DNA of 39,983 bases, from positions 1 to 39,983 of the forward strand of contig CAZYTO010000013.1 of NCBI GenBank assembly GCA_964650405.1. Reading direction: 5' to 3'. The stretch's first letter is position 1, and the number at the start of each line of letters is the position of its first letter. The notes beneath the pieces were generated by a model. That model worked only from the letters and a program-made list of their open reading frames with translations. It did not search any database and was not told the DNA's origin. Shown here piece after piece: positions 33,997 through 39,983 of this stretch. Source of the DNA: CAZYTO01 sp964650405. Lineage in GTDB: Bacteria; Acidobacteriota; Thermoanaerobaculia; Gp7-AA8. Both the position numbers and the translations under genes were made by a program.

Positions 33997-35901
33997 CTAT
34001 GTGCGCTCGATCAGCTTTCGAGGGATGGCCTTCGCCGGAAACTCGATGGCGATGGGAAAGCACCCCACCGCATCGCGATGAGCTCCGGCAGGTTCCTGAC
34101 CGTTCACGACCACTTCCGTGAGCCGGGCGAGATCGAGGAGAAGGTAAGCGTAGTCTGTGAAGAAGGTTGCCTGCCGTTCCGATTCCGTCTTGATGAAGAG
34201 GCAGAAGCGGTCTTTCGGCGTGAAGCCGCTCTTGGCCCGGGCATCGCGGACGGTCGTGATCATCCGCTGGACGGACGCCATCATTCGCTCCGCTTCCCGA
34301 TCCTCGAGTACCTCCTCGGCAATCGGGTAGGGAGCAACCATGATCGACGGCTCGACGCCTCCGAGCTTCCGCCAGATCTCTTCGGTAATGAACGGCATGA
34401 ACGGATGGAGCAGGCGAAGGGAGCGATCGAGGACTTCGAGCAGGACGCGTTTGGCGCGCTTCGCGTCGGCCTCGGCGCCGTGCTTTTCGCGCAGGACGGG
34501 CTTGACCATCTCGATGTACCAGTCACAGAACTCGTGCCGGAAGAACCGGTAGATCGTGTTCGAAGCGTCATGAAAACGGAACGCCGACAGCGCCTTGTTT
34601 ACCTCGCGGGTCGTGTCGTTGAGGCGCGAGAGAATCCAGCGCTCGACGGTCTTCAGTTCGTCGCGCTCGATCGGCCCGGCATTCTTCAGGGGCGCATCCA
34701 GATGCATCAGCGCAAACCGGGAGGCATTCCAGATCTTATTGGCGAAGGAGGCGTGTCCCTCCACATGCTTGCGGGCCAGCAGGATGTCGCGATGGGAGGC
34801 GACGGTGGCCAGCCTGAACCGCACAGCGTCCGCCCCGAGCTCCTCGATCACGTCGAGCGGGTCGGTCCCATTACCCTTGCCCTTCGACGCCGCTACGCCG
34901 CGCCGGTCGCGCATGCGACCGTTGAGAACGACCTGCACGAAGGGCACCCTTTCGGTGAAATGCAGGCCCATCATGATCATCCGCGCTACCCAGAAAAGGA
35001 GGGTGTCGCAGCCGGTGATGAGGGCGTCCGTCGGGTAGAACGTCTCGAAGTCCGGCGTCTGGTCCGGCCAGCCCATCGTCGTGAACGGCCACAGAGCCAA
35101 GGAGAATGACGTATCGAGAACGTCCGTCTCCTGCGTGAGCGGCGTTGCGTTACAGACCGGACAGGAGGCGGGATCGGTCTCGCTAACAGTCATATGCCCA
35201 TTCGGGCAATGAAACGCCGGGATGCGATGTCCCCACCCGAGCCGGCGTGAGATCGTCCAGTCGGGAAGGTTCTCCATCCAGTTGAAGTAGGTCGTTTCCC
35301 ACGACCGCGGCAGGATGCGGATCGCGCCGTCCCGAACCGCATCGATGGCCGGTCTGGCCAGCGGCTCGATTTTCACGAACCATTGGTGCGAGACGTGATC
35401 AATCAGGCCATCGTCATAGAGCGAGACGAAAGCGCGGCGCACCGCCCGGGAGAGACCCTCGTCGAGCGTGAACCGGGAGCGCGTCCAGTCGGCAGAGGCG
35501 CCGAGGCGTTTGAGCTGATCGATGACCTTCCACTCCGACACCTTCTCTGCGAACGCCTCACGACCGGGGTCGAGACCAGCGTCAAGACCAGAGAGACCGT
35601 GCGTGTGCAGCTCCCGGTCGGCCATCAACTGCGTGGCAAGACCTGCGTGATCGGTCCCGGGAAGCCACAGAGTGTTGAAGCCGCTCATCCGCTTCCAGCG
35701 CACCACGATGTCCTGCAACGTATCGACGAGGGCACGGCCGAGGCTCAGACGCCCGGCGGCGTTCGGCGGAGGCATGACGATGGCGAACTTCGGGCGATCT
35801 CGGTCGGCTTCAGGTGTGAAGTACTCGCCCTTTTCCCAGAGCTCGTACAGGCGCTGCTCGAACTGACGCGGCTCGTATCGCTTAGGCAGCTCTTCTTTCA
35901 T
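33997..35901 (-). CDS. Valyl-tRNA synthetase-like protein without editing domain and with degenerate HIGH and KMSKS motifs
   Basis: This 634-residue protein aligns by eye with class I ValRS throughout: 'LPKRYEPRQFEQRLYELWE', 'TLWLPGTDHAGLATQ', 'LGASADWTRSRFTLDEGLS', 'GWGHRIPAFHC', 'LLFWVARMIMMGLHFT', 'FANKIWNASRFALMHL' and the anticodon-binding helices. Three things are abnormal. HIGH should read LHxGHA but is LSLGRA (52-57). The roughly 200-residue CP1 editing domain is absent, the frame passing from GLID to SHQWFVK (166-177). KMSKS is AASKG (337-341). A normal ValRS is close to 900 residues. The frame ends in a TAG followed by an in-frame remnant of the C-terminal arm. Valine activation seems unlikely; a non-canonical role or early decay are both possible, and a working valS is expected elsewhere. 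It heads the birA-coaX-ggt-rpiA cluster. Confidence 0.85.
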   Translation of the reverse strand: MKEELPKRYEPRQFEQRLYELWEKGEYFTPEADRDRPKFAIVMPPPNAAGRLSLGRALVDTLQDIVVRWKRMSGFNTLWLPGTDHAGLATQLMADRELHTHGLSGLDAGLDPGREAFAEKVSEWKVIDQLKRLGASADWTRSRFTLDEGLSRAVRRAFVSLYDDGLIDHVSHQWFVKIEPLARPAIDAVRDGAIRILPRSWETTYFNWMENLPDWTISRRLGWGHRIPAFHCPNGHMTVSETDPASCPVCNATPLTQETDVLDTSFSLALWPFTTMGWPDQTPDFETFYPTDALITGCDTLLFWVARMIMMGLHFTERVPFVQVVLNGRMRDRRGVAASKGKGNGTDPLDVIEELGADAVRFRLATVASHRDILLARKHVEGHASFANKIWNASRFALMHLDAPLKNAGPIERDELKTVERWILSRLNDTTREVNKALSAFRFHDASNTIYRFFRHEFCDWYIEMVKPVLREKHGAEADAKRAKRVLLEVLDRSLRLLHPFMPFITEEIWRKLGGVEPSIMVAPYPIAEEVLEDREAERMMASVQRMITTVRDARAKSGFTPKDRFCLFIKTESERQATFFTDYAYLLLDLARLTEVVVNGQEPAGAHRDAVGCFPIAIEFPAKAIPRKLIERT

Positions 35902-35918
35902 CGCAGCCTGGGGCGGGC

Positions 35919-35924
35919 ATTATA
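35919..35924 (-). promoter_or_regulatory. Consensus -10 box of the valS-like gene
   Basis: TATAAT on the minus strand, the best -10 match in the window, lies 17 nt before the ATG at 35901. No good -35 is seen at the expected distance. An intact promoter argues against complete decay of the gene. Confidence 0.5.
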
Positions 35925-36037
35925 GTGAGGTCGTTGCGGGCGTTCTGGTTGCGAAGCAGCCTCCGCCAGCCGGCCGGAATGCGACGCCGGCTCATAAAGT
36001 TTGCCCGCCAGACGCGCAGGCAACTCGATGACCTGAC

Positions 36038-37072
36038 ATGTTGACCCGAATGATCCTCGGCATTGAAACCTCCTGCGATGAGACTTCGGTCGCGCTGCTC
36101 GAGCGCGACGGGACCGTACGCGTCAATCTCATCGCCTCGCAGATCGAACGGCATCAGCCGTTCGGCGGCGTCGTGCCGGAGATCGCCTCACGGGAACATC
36201 TGCAGCATCTCTTCCCGCTGGTCGGACGGGCCCTGTCCGACGGGAAAGCAGACTGGGGGGACGTGGAGCAGATTGCCGTCACGGCCGGTCCGGGATTGAT
36301 CGGAGCTCTGCTCGTCGGTGTAGCAGGCGCGCAGGGGTTGAGCTACGGTCTGGGCATCCCGATCGTTCCCGTCAATCATCTCGAGGGCCACATCTTCTCG
36401 CCCTATCTCCGGGGCCAGGTTGCAGCGCTCGAGCGTCCGGAGCGATTCCTCAGCGTCGTCATCTCCGGCGGTCATTCCTCGGTGTATGACATCCGTGGCG
36501 GCGACGTCCGGATGCTCAATCGCACGCGCGACGATGCGATCGGCGAAACGTTCGACAAGGTAGCGAAGTTCGTCGGGCTCCCGTACCCCGGAGGCCCGCA
36601 GATCGAAGCGCATGGACGCGGAGGGCGCATCGACCGGGAGCGTTTTCCGTTCCCGCTGCCCCAGTTCAAGGACGACTCTCTCGACTTCTCCTATTCCGGC
36701 ATCAAGGCTGGTGCGATCCGCCTGGCCCGGCAGCAGCAGGTCAGCGTAAGCGGAGACACGCAGACCCTGGCAGACTTCTGCGCGACGTTCCAGGAGGCGC
36801 TCTTCGCGCAGCTCTTCGATCGCCTGGATTCGTTGTGGGCGCGGCTCGACACGCCGCGGCCGGCCGAAGTAGCCATGGCCGGCGGCGTAGCCGCCAACGG
36901 CGTACTGCGTGAACGCATGCAGAGCTGGGGCGAGCGGCACGGAGTGATCGTGCGATTGCCGGAGAAGCGGTACTGCACCGACAACGCGGCCATGATCGCC
37001 TTCGCCGGCTTGCAGAAGCCGAGTGCAGCGATCGATCCCAGGCGCGTCCCCGCGCGCTCGCGGATTGCATAG
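36038..37072 (+). CDS. tsaD: tRNA N6-adenosine threonylcarbamoyltransferase TsaD
   Basis: This 344-residue enzyme transfers threonylcarbamoyl to A37 of ANN-decoding tRNAs. It has the nucleotide-binding start LGIETSCDETS, the metal-binding His114 and His118 in NHLEGH, 'VISGGHSSVY', 'DDAIGETFDKVAKFVGLPYPGGP' and 'AGGVAANGVLR'. The start is ATG 36038; a second ATG at 36050 is equally possible. The 136-bp gap to the divergent valS-like gene holds that gene's promoter and nothing else I can name. Confidence 0.97.
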   Translation: MLTRMILGIETSCDETSVALLERDGTVRVNLIASQIERHQPFGGVVPEIASREHLQHLFPLVGRALSDGKADWGDVEQIAVTAGPGLIGALLVGVAGAQGLSYGLGIPIVPVNHLEGHIFSPYLRGQVAALERPERFLSVVISGGHSSVYDIRGGDVRMLNRTRDDAIGETFDKVAKFVGLPYPGGPQIEAHGRGGRIDRERFPFPLPQFKDDSLDFSYSGIKAGAIRLARQQQVSVSGDTQTLADFCATFQEALFAQLFDRLDSLWARLDTPRPAEVAMAGGVAANGVLRERMQSWGERHGVIVRLPEKRYCTDNAAMIAFAGLQKPSAAIDPRRVPARSRIA

Positions 37073-37075
37073 AAT
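37070..37075 (+). promoter_or_regulatory. -10-like box overlapping the tsaD stop codon
   Basis: TAGAAT lies 10 nt before the ATG at 37086 and its TAG is the tsaD stop. This repeats the arrangement at 19928-19933. Confidence 0.4.
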
Positions 37076-37085
37076 CGACGTGCGC

Positions 37086-37973
37086 ATGCGAATCGCCATA
37101 ACCGGCGGAAGCGGATTCCTTGGCGATCCGCTCGTCCGAACGCTGCTCCAGCGGGGCGACGACGTCGCCGTGCTCACACGCGATCCCGCGCGCGTGAAGG
37201 CCGGCCGCGCCGTGGCCTGGAGCGGCCCCTGGCAGAACGAGGTCGCGTCAGCAGGCGCCGTCGTCAACCTGGCCGGTGAGAACGTCGGAGGCGGACGCTG
37301 GACCGCGGAGAGAAAGCGGCGCATCGTCGAGAGCCGCATCGAGACGACCCGCTCGATCGTCGAGGTCCTGAAGGCGCAGCCGGAGAGAGGCCCGGTCCTG
37401 GTGAATGCATCGGCGGTCGGTTTCTACGGCGTGCGAGGAGACGAGACGCGCGATGAGCAGTCGCCGCCCGGCAGCGGCTTCCTGGCAGACGTTGTCCGTC
37501 GCTGGGAAGAGCTGGCCCTGGGAGCTGAGCAAGCGGCTCGCGTGGTCATTCTGCGATTCGGAGTCGTCCTTGGACGCAACGGCGGCGCACTCGGCAAGAT
37601 GCTGCTTCCGTTCCGATTGGGCTTGGGAGGGCCCCTCGGCAGCGGCCGGCAGTGGATGTCGTGGGTCGACCGGGAAGATGTGGTCCGGATGATTCTCTGG
37701 TCGATCGATCAGGCCGGGGCGCGTGGCGCTTACAACGTCACGGCGCCCTCACCGGTTCGGAATCGCGACTTCACGCGGGCGCTCGGTGCGGCCGTACACC
37801 GGCCTGCCTTCTTACCGGCGCCCGCGTTCGCGCTGAAGCTGCTGTTCGGGGAGATGGCCGGCGAGATGCTGCTCGGGGGCCAGCGCGTCGTTCCCGCGCG
37901 GGCGACGAGCGAGGGTTTCACCTTCCAGTATCCGACGCTCGCCGCTGCGCTGGAGCATGCGCTGCGCGCTTAA
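37086..37973 (+). CDS. TIGR01777-family NAD(P)-dependent epimerase/reductase (YfcH-like)
   Basis: This 295-residue protein is an extended short-chain dehydrogenase fold with dinucleotide site ITGGSGFLG (5-13). The TIGR01777 blocks are NLAGENVGGGRWT, 'ASAVGFYG', 'LRFGVVLGRNGGALGKMLLPFRLGLGGPLGSG.QWMSWVDREDVV' and the DUF1731-type C-terminus. Members are often misnamed as SulA cell-division inhibitors; the true substrate is unknown. The stop shares TTAA with the convergent XRE gene. Confidence 0.88.
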   Translation: MRIAITGGSGFLGDPLVRTLLQRGDDVAVLTRDPARVKAGRAVAWSGPWQNEVASAGAVVNLAGENVGGGRWTAERKRRIVESRIETTRSIVEVLKAQPERGPVLVNASAVGFYGVRGDETRDEQSPPGSGFLADVVRRWEELALGAEQAARVVILRFGVVLGRNGGALGKMLLPFRLGLGGPLGSGRQWMSWVDREDVVRMILWSIDQAGARGAYNVTAPSPVRNRDFTRALGAAVHRPAFLPAPAFALKLLFGEMAGEMLLGGQRVVPARATSEGFTFQYPTLAAALEHALRA

Positions 37974-38398
37974 TTGCGCGAGTTCAGCATCTCCCATTCG
38001 GGGCTCGACTCGTGACGAAAAGGGGGGGCGTGTTTTCCTCTTTCCGGCTCGATGTCCGCCACGGCGTCAATCATCAATTGGAACTTGGAAAGCAGGTTGC
38101 GTTGCGTCGGCTGCGGCAGCGCGTGGAGGTCATCGAGCAGGCGGACGGTCGCCATCTGTTCGGGCTCGAGCTCCCACGGCGCGATCTGTTTCTCGATGAT
38201 GCCGCCGAAGAAGTCGCCCTCGGTGAGCCCGTAGACCCCCAGAAGCCGGCGAAGTTGCGAGAGCTTGAGTGAGCCGATGCGCTGTCCGGTTTCGAAGGAG
38301 CTGATCGTCTTCTCACCCACTCCGGACAGGCGAGCGACGTCCTTCTGACTGAGGCCGCGCATACGACGAATTTCACGAAGTTTCAGCACGAGATCCAT
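37970..38398 (-). CDS. XRE-family helix-turn-helix regulator co-transcribed with lexA
   Basis: This 142-residue protein has an N-terminal HTH_3 domain (about 5-62: 'LREIRRMRGLSQKDVARLSGVGEKTISSFETGQRIGSLKLSQLRRLLGVYG'-type helices). A C-terminal region of about 80 residues has no metal site or peptidase motif I can see. It starts 13 nt after the lexA stop, with GAGAGGG about 5 nt before the ATG, so it is probably the second gene of a lexA operon and itself damage-inducible. No prophage or toxin gene lies beside it. Confidence 0.8.
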   Translation of the reverse strand: MDLVLKLREIRRMRGLSQKDVARLSGVGEKTISSFETGQRIGSLKLSQLRRLLGVYGLTEGDFFGGIIEKQIAPWELEPEQMATVRLLDDLHALPQPTQRNLLSKFQLMIDAVADIEPERGKHAPPFRHESSPEWEMLNSRN

Positions 38399-38411
38399 GG
38401 CACCCTCTCTT

Positions 38412-39032
38412 TCAGAACCGACGCATCAGACCCACGACCACACCCTGCACTGCGACGTCACGTGAAGCGGCATAGATCGGAGTCATCATTGAATTCGCAG
38501 GTTGCAAACGAACACGCTCACCCTCGAAGTAGTAGCGTTTCAACGTCACTTCGCCGTTGACGTTGGCGACGACCATCTCGCCGTTGTCCGCACGCTCGCG
38601 GCGGTTGATGATCACGAAGTCGCCGTCGAGAATGCCGTCGTCGACCATCGAGTCTCCGCGCACTTTGAGGACGTAGTTGTCGCCACGTCCCGTGAGCCGG
38701 TCGGGAACCGTGATCGTCTCGTCCCCTGTATCGACGTCGATCGGACGGCCGGCTGCGATATAGCCGAAGAGCGGGAGCTCGCGCGCTGCGGCCTCCGCTA
38801 CGGTGGTACGGGGAGGTTCCTTTTCCACCAGCTCGACTCCCCGCTTCTGATTGGAGTCCCGTCGGATCAGCCCCTTCTTTTCGAGCAGCGACAGGTGCTT
38901 GTAGACCGTGCCGTAGGACGAAAAGCCGAAGTGATCGCAGATCTCACGGTGGGTGGGAGCGACGCCGCGCTCGCCCTGGAAGTCTCGGATGAACTGCAGA
39001 ATGTCGCGTTGTCGTTCAGTGAGATATTTCAT
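38412..39032 (-). CDS. lexA: SOS repressor LexA
   Basis: This 206-residue protein has an N-terminal winged helix (1-65) and a C-terminal S24 self-cleavage domain. The cleavage site is Ala94-Gly95 in YIAAGRP, with catalytic Ser128 in GDSM and Lys165 in VTLKRYY. The recognition helix reads 'SYGTVYKHLSLLEKKG', unlike the E. coli sequence, so the operator should differ. RecA-stimulated cleavage would release the SOS genes. A palindrome overlaps its own promoter. Confidence 0.96.
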   Translation of the reverse strand: MKYLTERQRDILQFIRDFQGERGVAPTHREICDHFGFSSYGTVYKHLSLLEKKGLIRRDSNQKRGVELVEKEPPRTTVAEAAARELPLFGYIAAGRPIDVDTGDETITVPDRLTGRGDNYVLKVRGDSMVDDGILDGDFVIINRRERADNGEMVVANVNGEVTLKRYYFEGERVRLQPANSMMTPIYAASRDVAVQGVVVGLMRRF

Positions 39033-39044
39033 CCGTTCGCCTCG

Positions 39045-39082
39045 TTACCGCCCAATGTAGGCGGTAATAGGGCGAAAGTCAA
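39045..39082 (-). promoter_or_regulatory. lexA promoter with a palindromic candidate LexA operator
   Basis: On the minus strand TTGACT (39082-39077) and TACATT (39059-39054) are spaced 17 bp, the best full promoter in the window. The -10 lies at the centre of a perfect palindrome, TTACCGCC-N7-GGCGGTAA (39045-39067). A repressor bound there would block polymerase, which fits autoregulation. A half-site-like GGCGGAA near 39093 may be a second contact. LexA as the binder is inference. Confidence 0.6.
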
Positions 39083-39129
39083 GCGTAATGCAGGCGGAAT
39101 TTACGTAACACGCTTCATTCGCAGCCAGA

Positions 39130-39145
39130 CCACAAGGGGTTGTGG
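39130..39145. terminator. Possible hairpin downstream of the GGDEF gene
   Basis: CCACAA (39130-39135) and TTGTGG (39140-39145) form a perfect 6-bp stem with a GGGG loop (CCCC on the minus strand). It lies between the GGDEF stop and the lexA promoter. The T-rich stretch is on the plus-strand side only, so termination of the minus-strand gene is uncertain. Confidence 0.3.
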
Positions 39146-39201
39146 TTCGTTTCCGTTTTTGGTCGTGGAAGAGGAAGCTCGAGACGCGCGATCCGGCGCT
39201 T

Positions 39202-39983
39202 TTACGAGGCGCGCCGCGCGCCGTTGACCGCCTGCGTGGCACTGTCGAGCAGCGACTCCGCGGTCGCGTCCAGGGCATCTCCCTGGAAGGACACGACCCC
39301 GGCATGAACGGCCAGGACGACGCGAGTCGTGCCGCAGTAGTGCGGCTCTTCCCCGAGCCGCTTCCGGATGCGCTGGACCAGTTCGCGGGCGCCGGCCGCG
39401 GTGGTATCCGGCAGGAGCACGGCGAATTCGTCACCGGAGATGCGGGCGAGCAGGTCGGCCGTGCGGCAGGTCGTGCGGAGGCGATCGGCAAAGCCGCGCA
39501 GCAGCGAATCACCGCCTCGGGGACCGAATTGCTCGTTGAGTGAGGCGAAGCTCTGGAGGTCCAGCGCGACCAGCGACAGGGGCCGTTTGTAGCGGCGGGC
39601 CCGGGCGATCTCGACGCGGAGTTGCTCGAGGATGTGCCACTTGCGGTACAGGCCGGTCAGCGAGTCGCGGTACGCCGCATCGGAGAGCGAACGATTGATG
39701 GCCGTCAGCTCGCTGTTGTGCAGCGACAGCAGGCGGATACGCCGGGCCAGGGAGTCGTTTTCACTGCGAAGATCTTCCTCGCTGGCGATCGTTTCGGCGA
39801 CGCGCGAGTAGAGCTCGCGATGGGAGTCGTCCATGTCCGAGGCGCGCACCGCGAGAATGCCGTAGCGGTCGCCGCGCGCCCCGACGACGTCGAACGAGTG
39901 CGCGACTCCGGCCGGGCGGCCGGGCGTCGGGTGAAAGGCAACGTGATGCCCCGTCAGCGTGGTGATCGTGCCGAGCAGCGTGT
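39202..39983 (-). CDS. GGDEF-domain protein (partial, N-terminus off the right edge)
   Basis: About 260 codons are visible with no start in the window. The first 45 residues continue an upstream sensor-like domain ('VGARGDRYGILAVRASDMDD', GAF-like). A coiled coil of about 35 residues and a GGDEF domain follow ('DSLTGLYRKWHILEQLRVEIARARRYKRPLSLVALDLQSF'). The signature is SGDEF, not GGDEF. Diguanylate cyclases make cyclic di-GMP; SGDEF variants can be active, but the metal-binding Asp of the 'DLQSF' block, usually DIDxFK, keeps only the first Asp. Activity is therefore doubtful. Confidence 0.8.
   Translation of the reverse strand, partial: TLLGTITTLTGHHVAFHPTPGRPAGVAHSFDVVGARGDRYGILAVRASDMDDSHRELYSRVAETIASEEDLRSENDSLARRIRLLSLHNSELTAINRSLSDAAYRDSLTGLYRKWHILEQLRVEIARARRYKRPLSLVALDLQSFASLNEQFGPRGGDSLLRGFADRLRTTCRTADLLARISGDEFAVLLPDTTAAGARELVQRIRKRLGEEPHYCGTTRVVLAVHAGVVSFQGDALDATAESLLDSATQAVNGARRAS

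Overview
The window is a GC-rich, gene-dense bacterial chromosome segment with short intergenic gaps. It carries housekeeping genes (lon, nrdR, tsaD, lexA, rpiA, coaX, birA, bioY, an htrA-type protease) and envelope genes typical of Gram-negatives (LolD/MacB-like ABC transporter, RND exporter, periplasmic protease, lipoproteins). PATAN (DUF4388), DUF1844, DUF6624, a cytochrome c/copper monooxygenase-like protein and heptameric repeats suggest Acidobacteriota or a neighbouring soil/groundwater phylum. That placement is inference; there is no rRNA or other decisive marker. I see no tRNA, rRNA, CRISPR, insertion sequence or prophage.

Layout. 1-5,000: a partial TPR/double-cNMP-domain protein (-), divergent from an AttH/CrtC-like secreted protein (+), then a hybrid histidine kinase (-). 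5,200-5,900: a BrnT-type toxin fused to an antitoxin-like tail. 5,900-10,650: a cytochrome c/PHM-like protein and an ABC ATPase-permease pair. 10,700-14,310: two small membrane-anchored proteins, a SprT-like metallopeptidase, an HtrA protease and a DAG-kinase-family lipid kinase. 14,468-18,099: an operon of DUF1844, TPR/zinc-ribbon membrane protein and PATAN-pseudopilin fusion. 18,300-25,084: glycosyltransferase, Coa1-like protein, HDAC-family hydrolase, flippase-like membrane protein, nrdR and lon. 25,160-29,684: DUF6624 protein, bioY, RND exporter and a lipoprotein. 29,691-35,901: a minus-strand cluster running valS-like, birA, coaX, ggt, rpiA. 36,038-39,983: tsaD, a TIGR01777 epimerase, XRE regulator, lexA and a partial GGDEF protein.

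Main points of interest. (1) The valS-like gene keeps the ValRS body, but the CP1 editing domain is cleanly missing, both His of the HIGH motif are replaced, KMSKS reads AASKG, and an in-frame TAG detaches a recognisable C-terminal arm. It looks like a neofunctionalised or decaying synthetase at a housekeeping locus. (2) One reading frame joins a BrnT toxin to an antitoxin-like tail, with an in-frame ATG exactly at the join. (3) About sixteen genes have a -10-like hexamer only 6-13 nt before the start codon and mostly no Shine-Dalgarno, suggesting widespread leaderless transcription; two divergent pairs squeeze both promoters into 29 and 37 bp. (4) Heptanucleotide repeats and a palindrome recur in gaps and also inside reading frames. 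(5) lexA has a palindrome centred on its -10 box, a candidate SOS operator.
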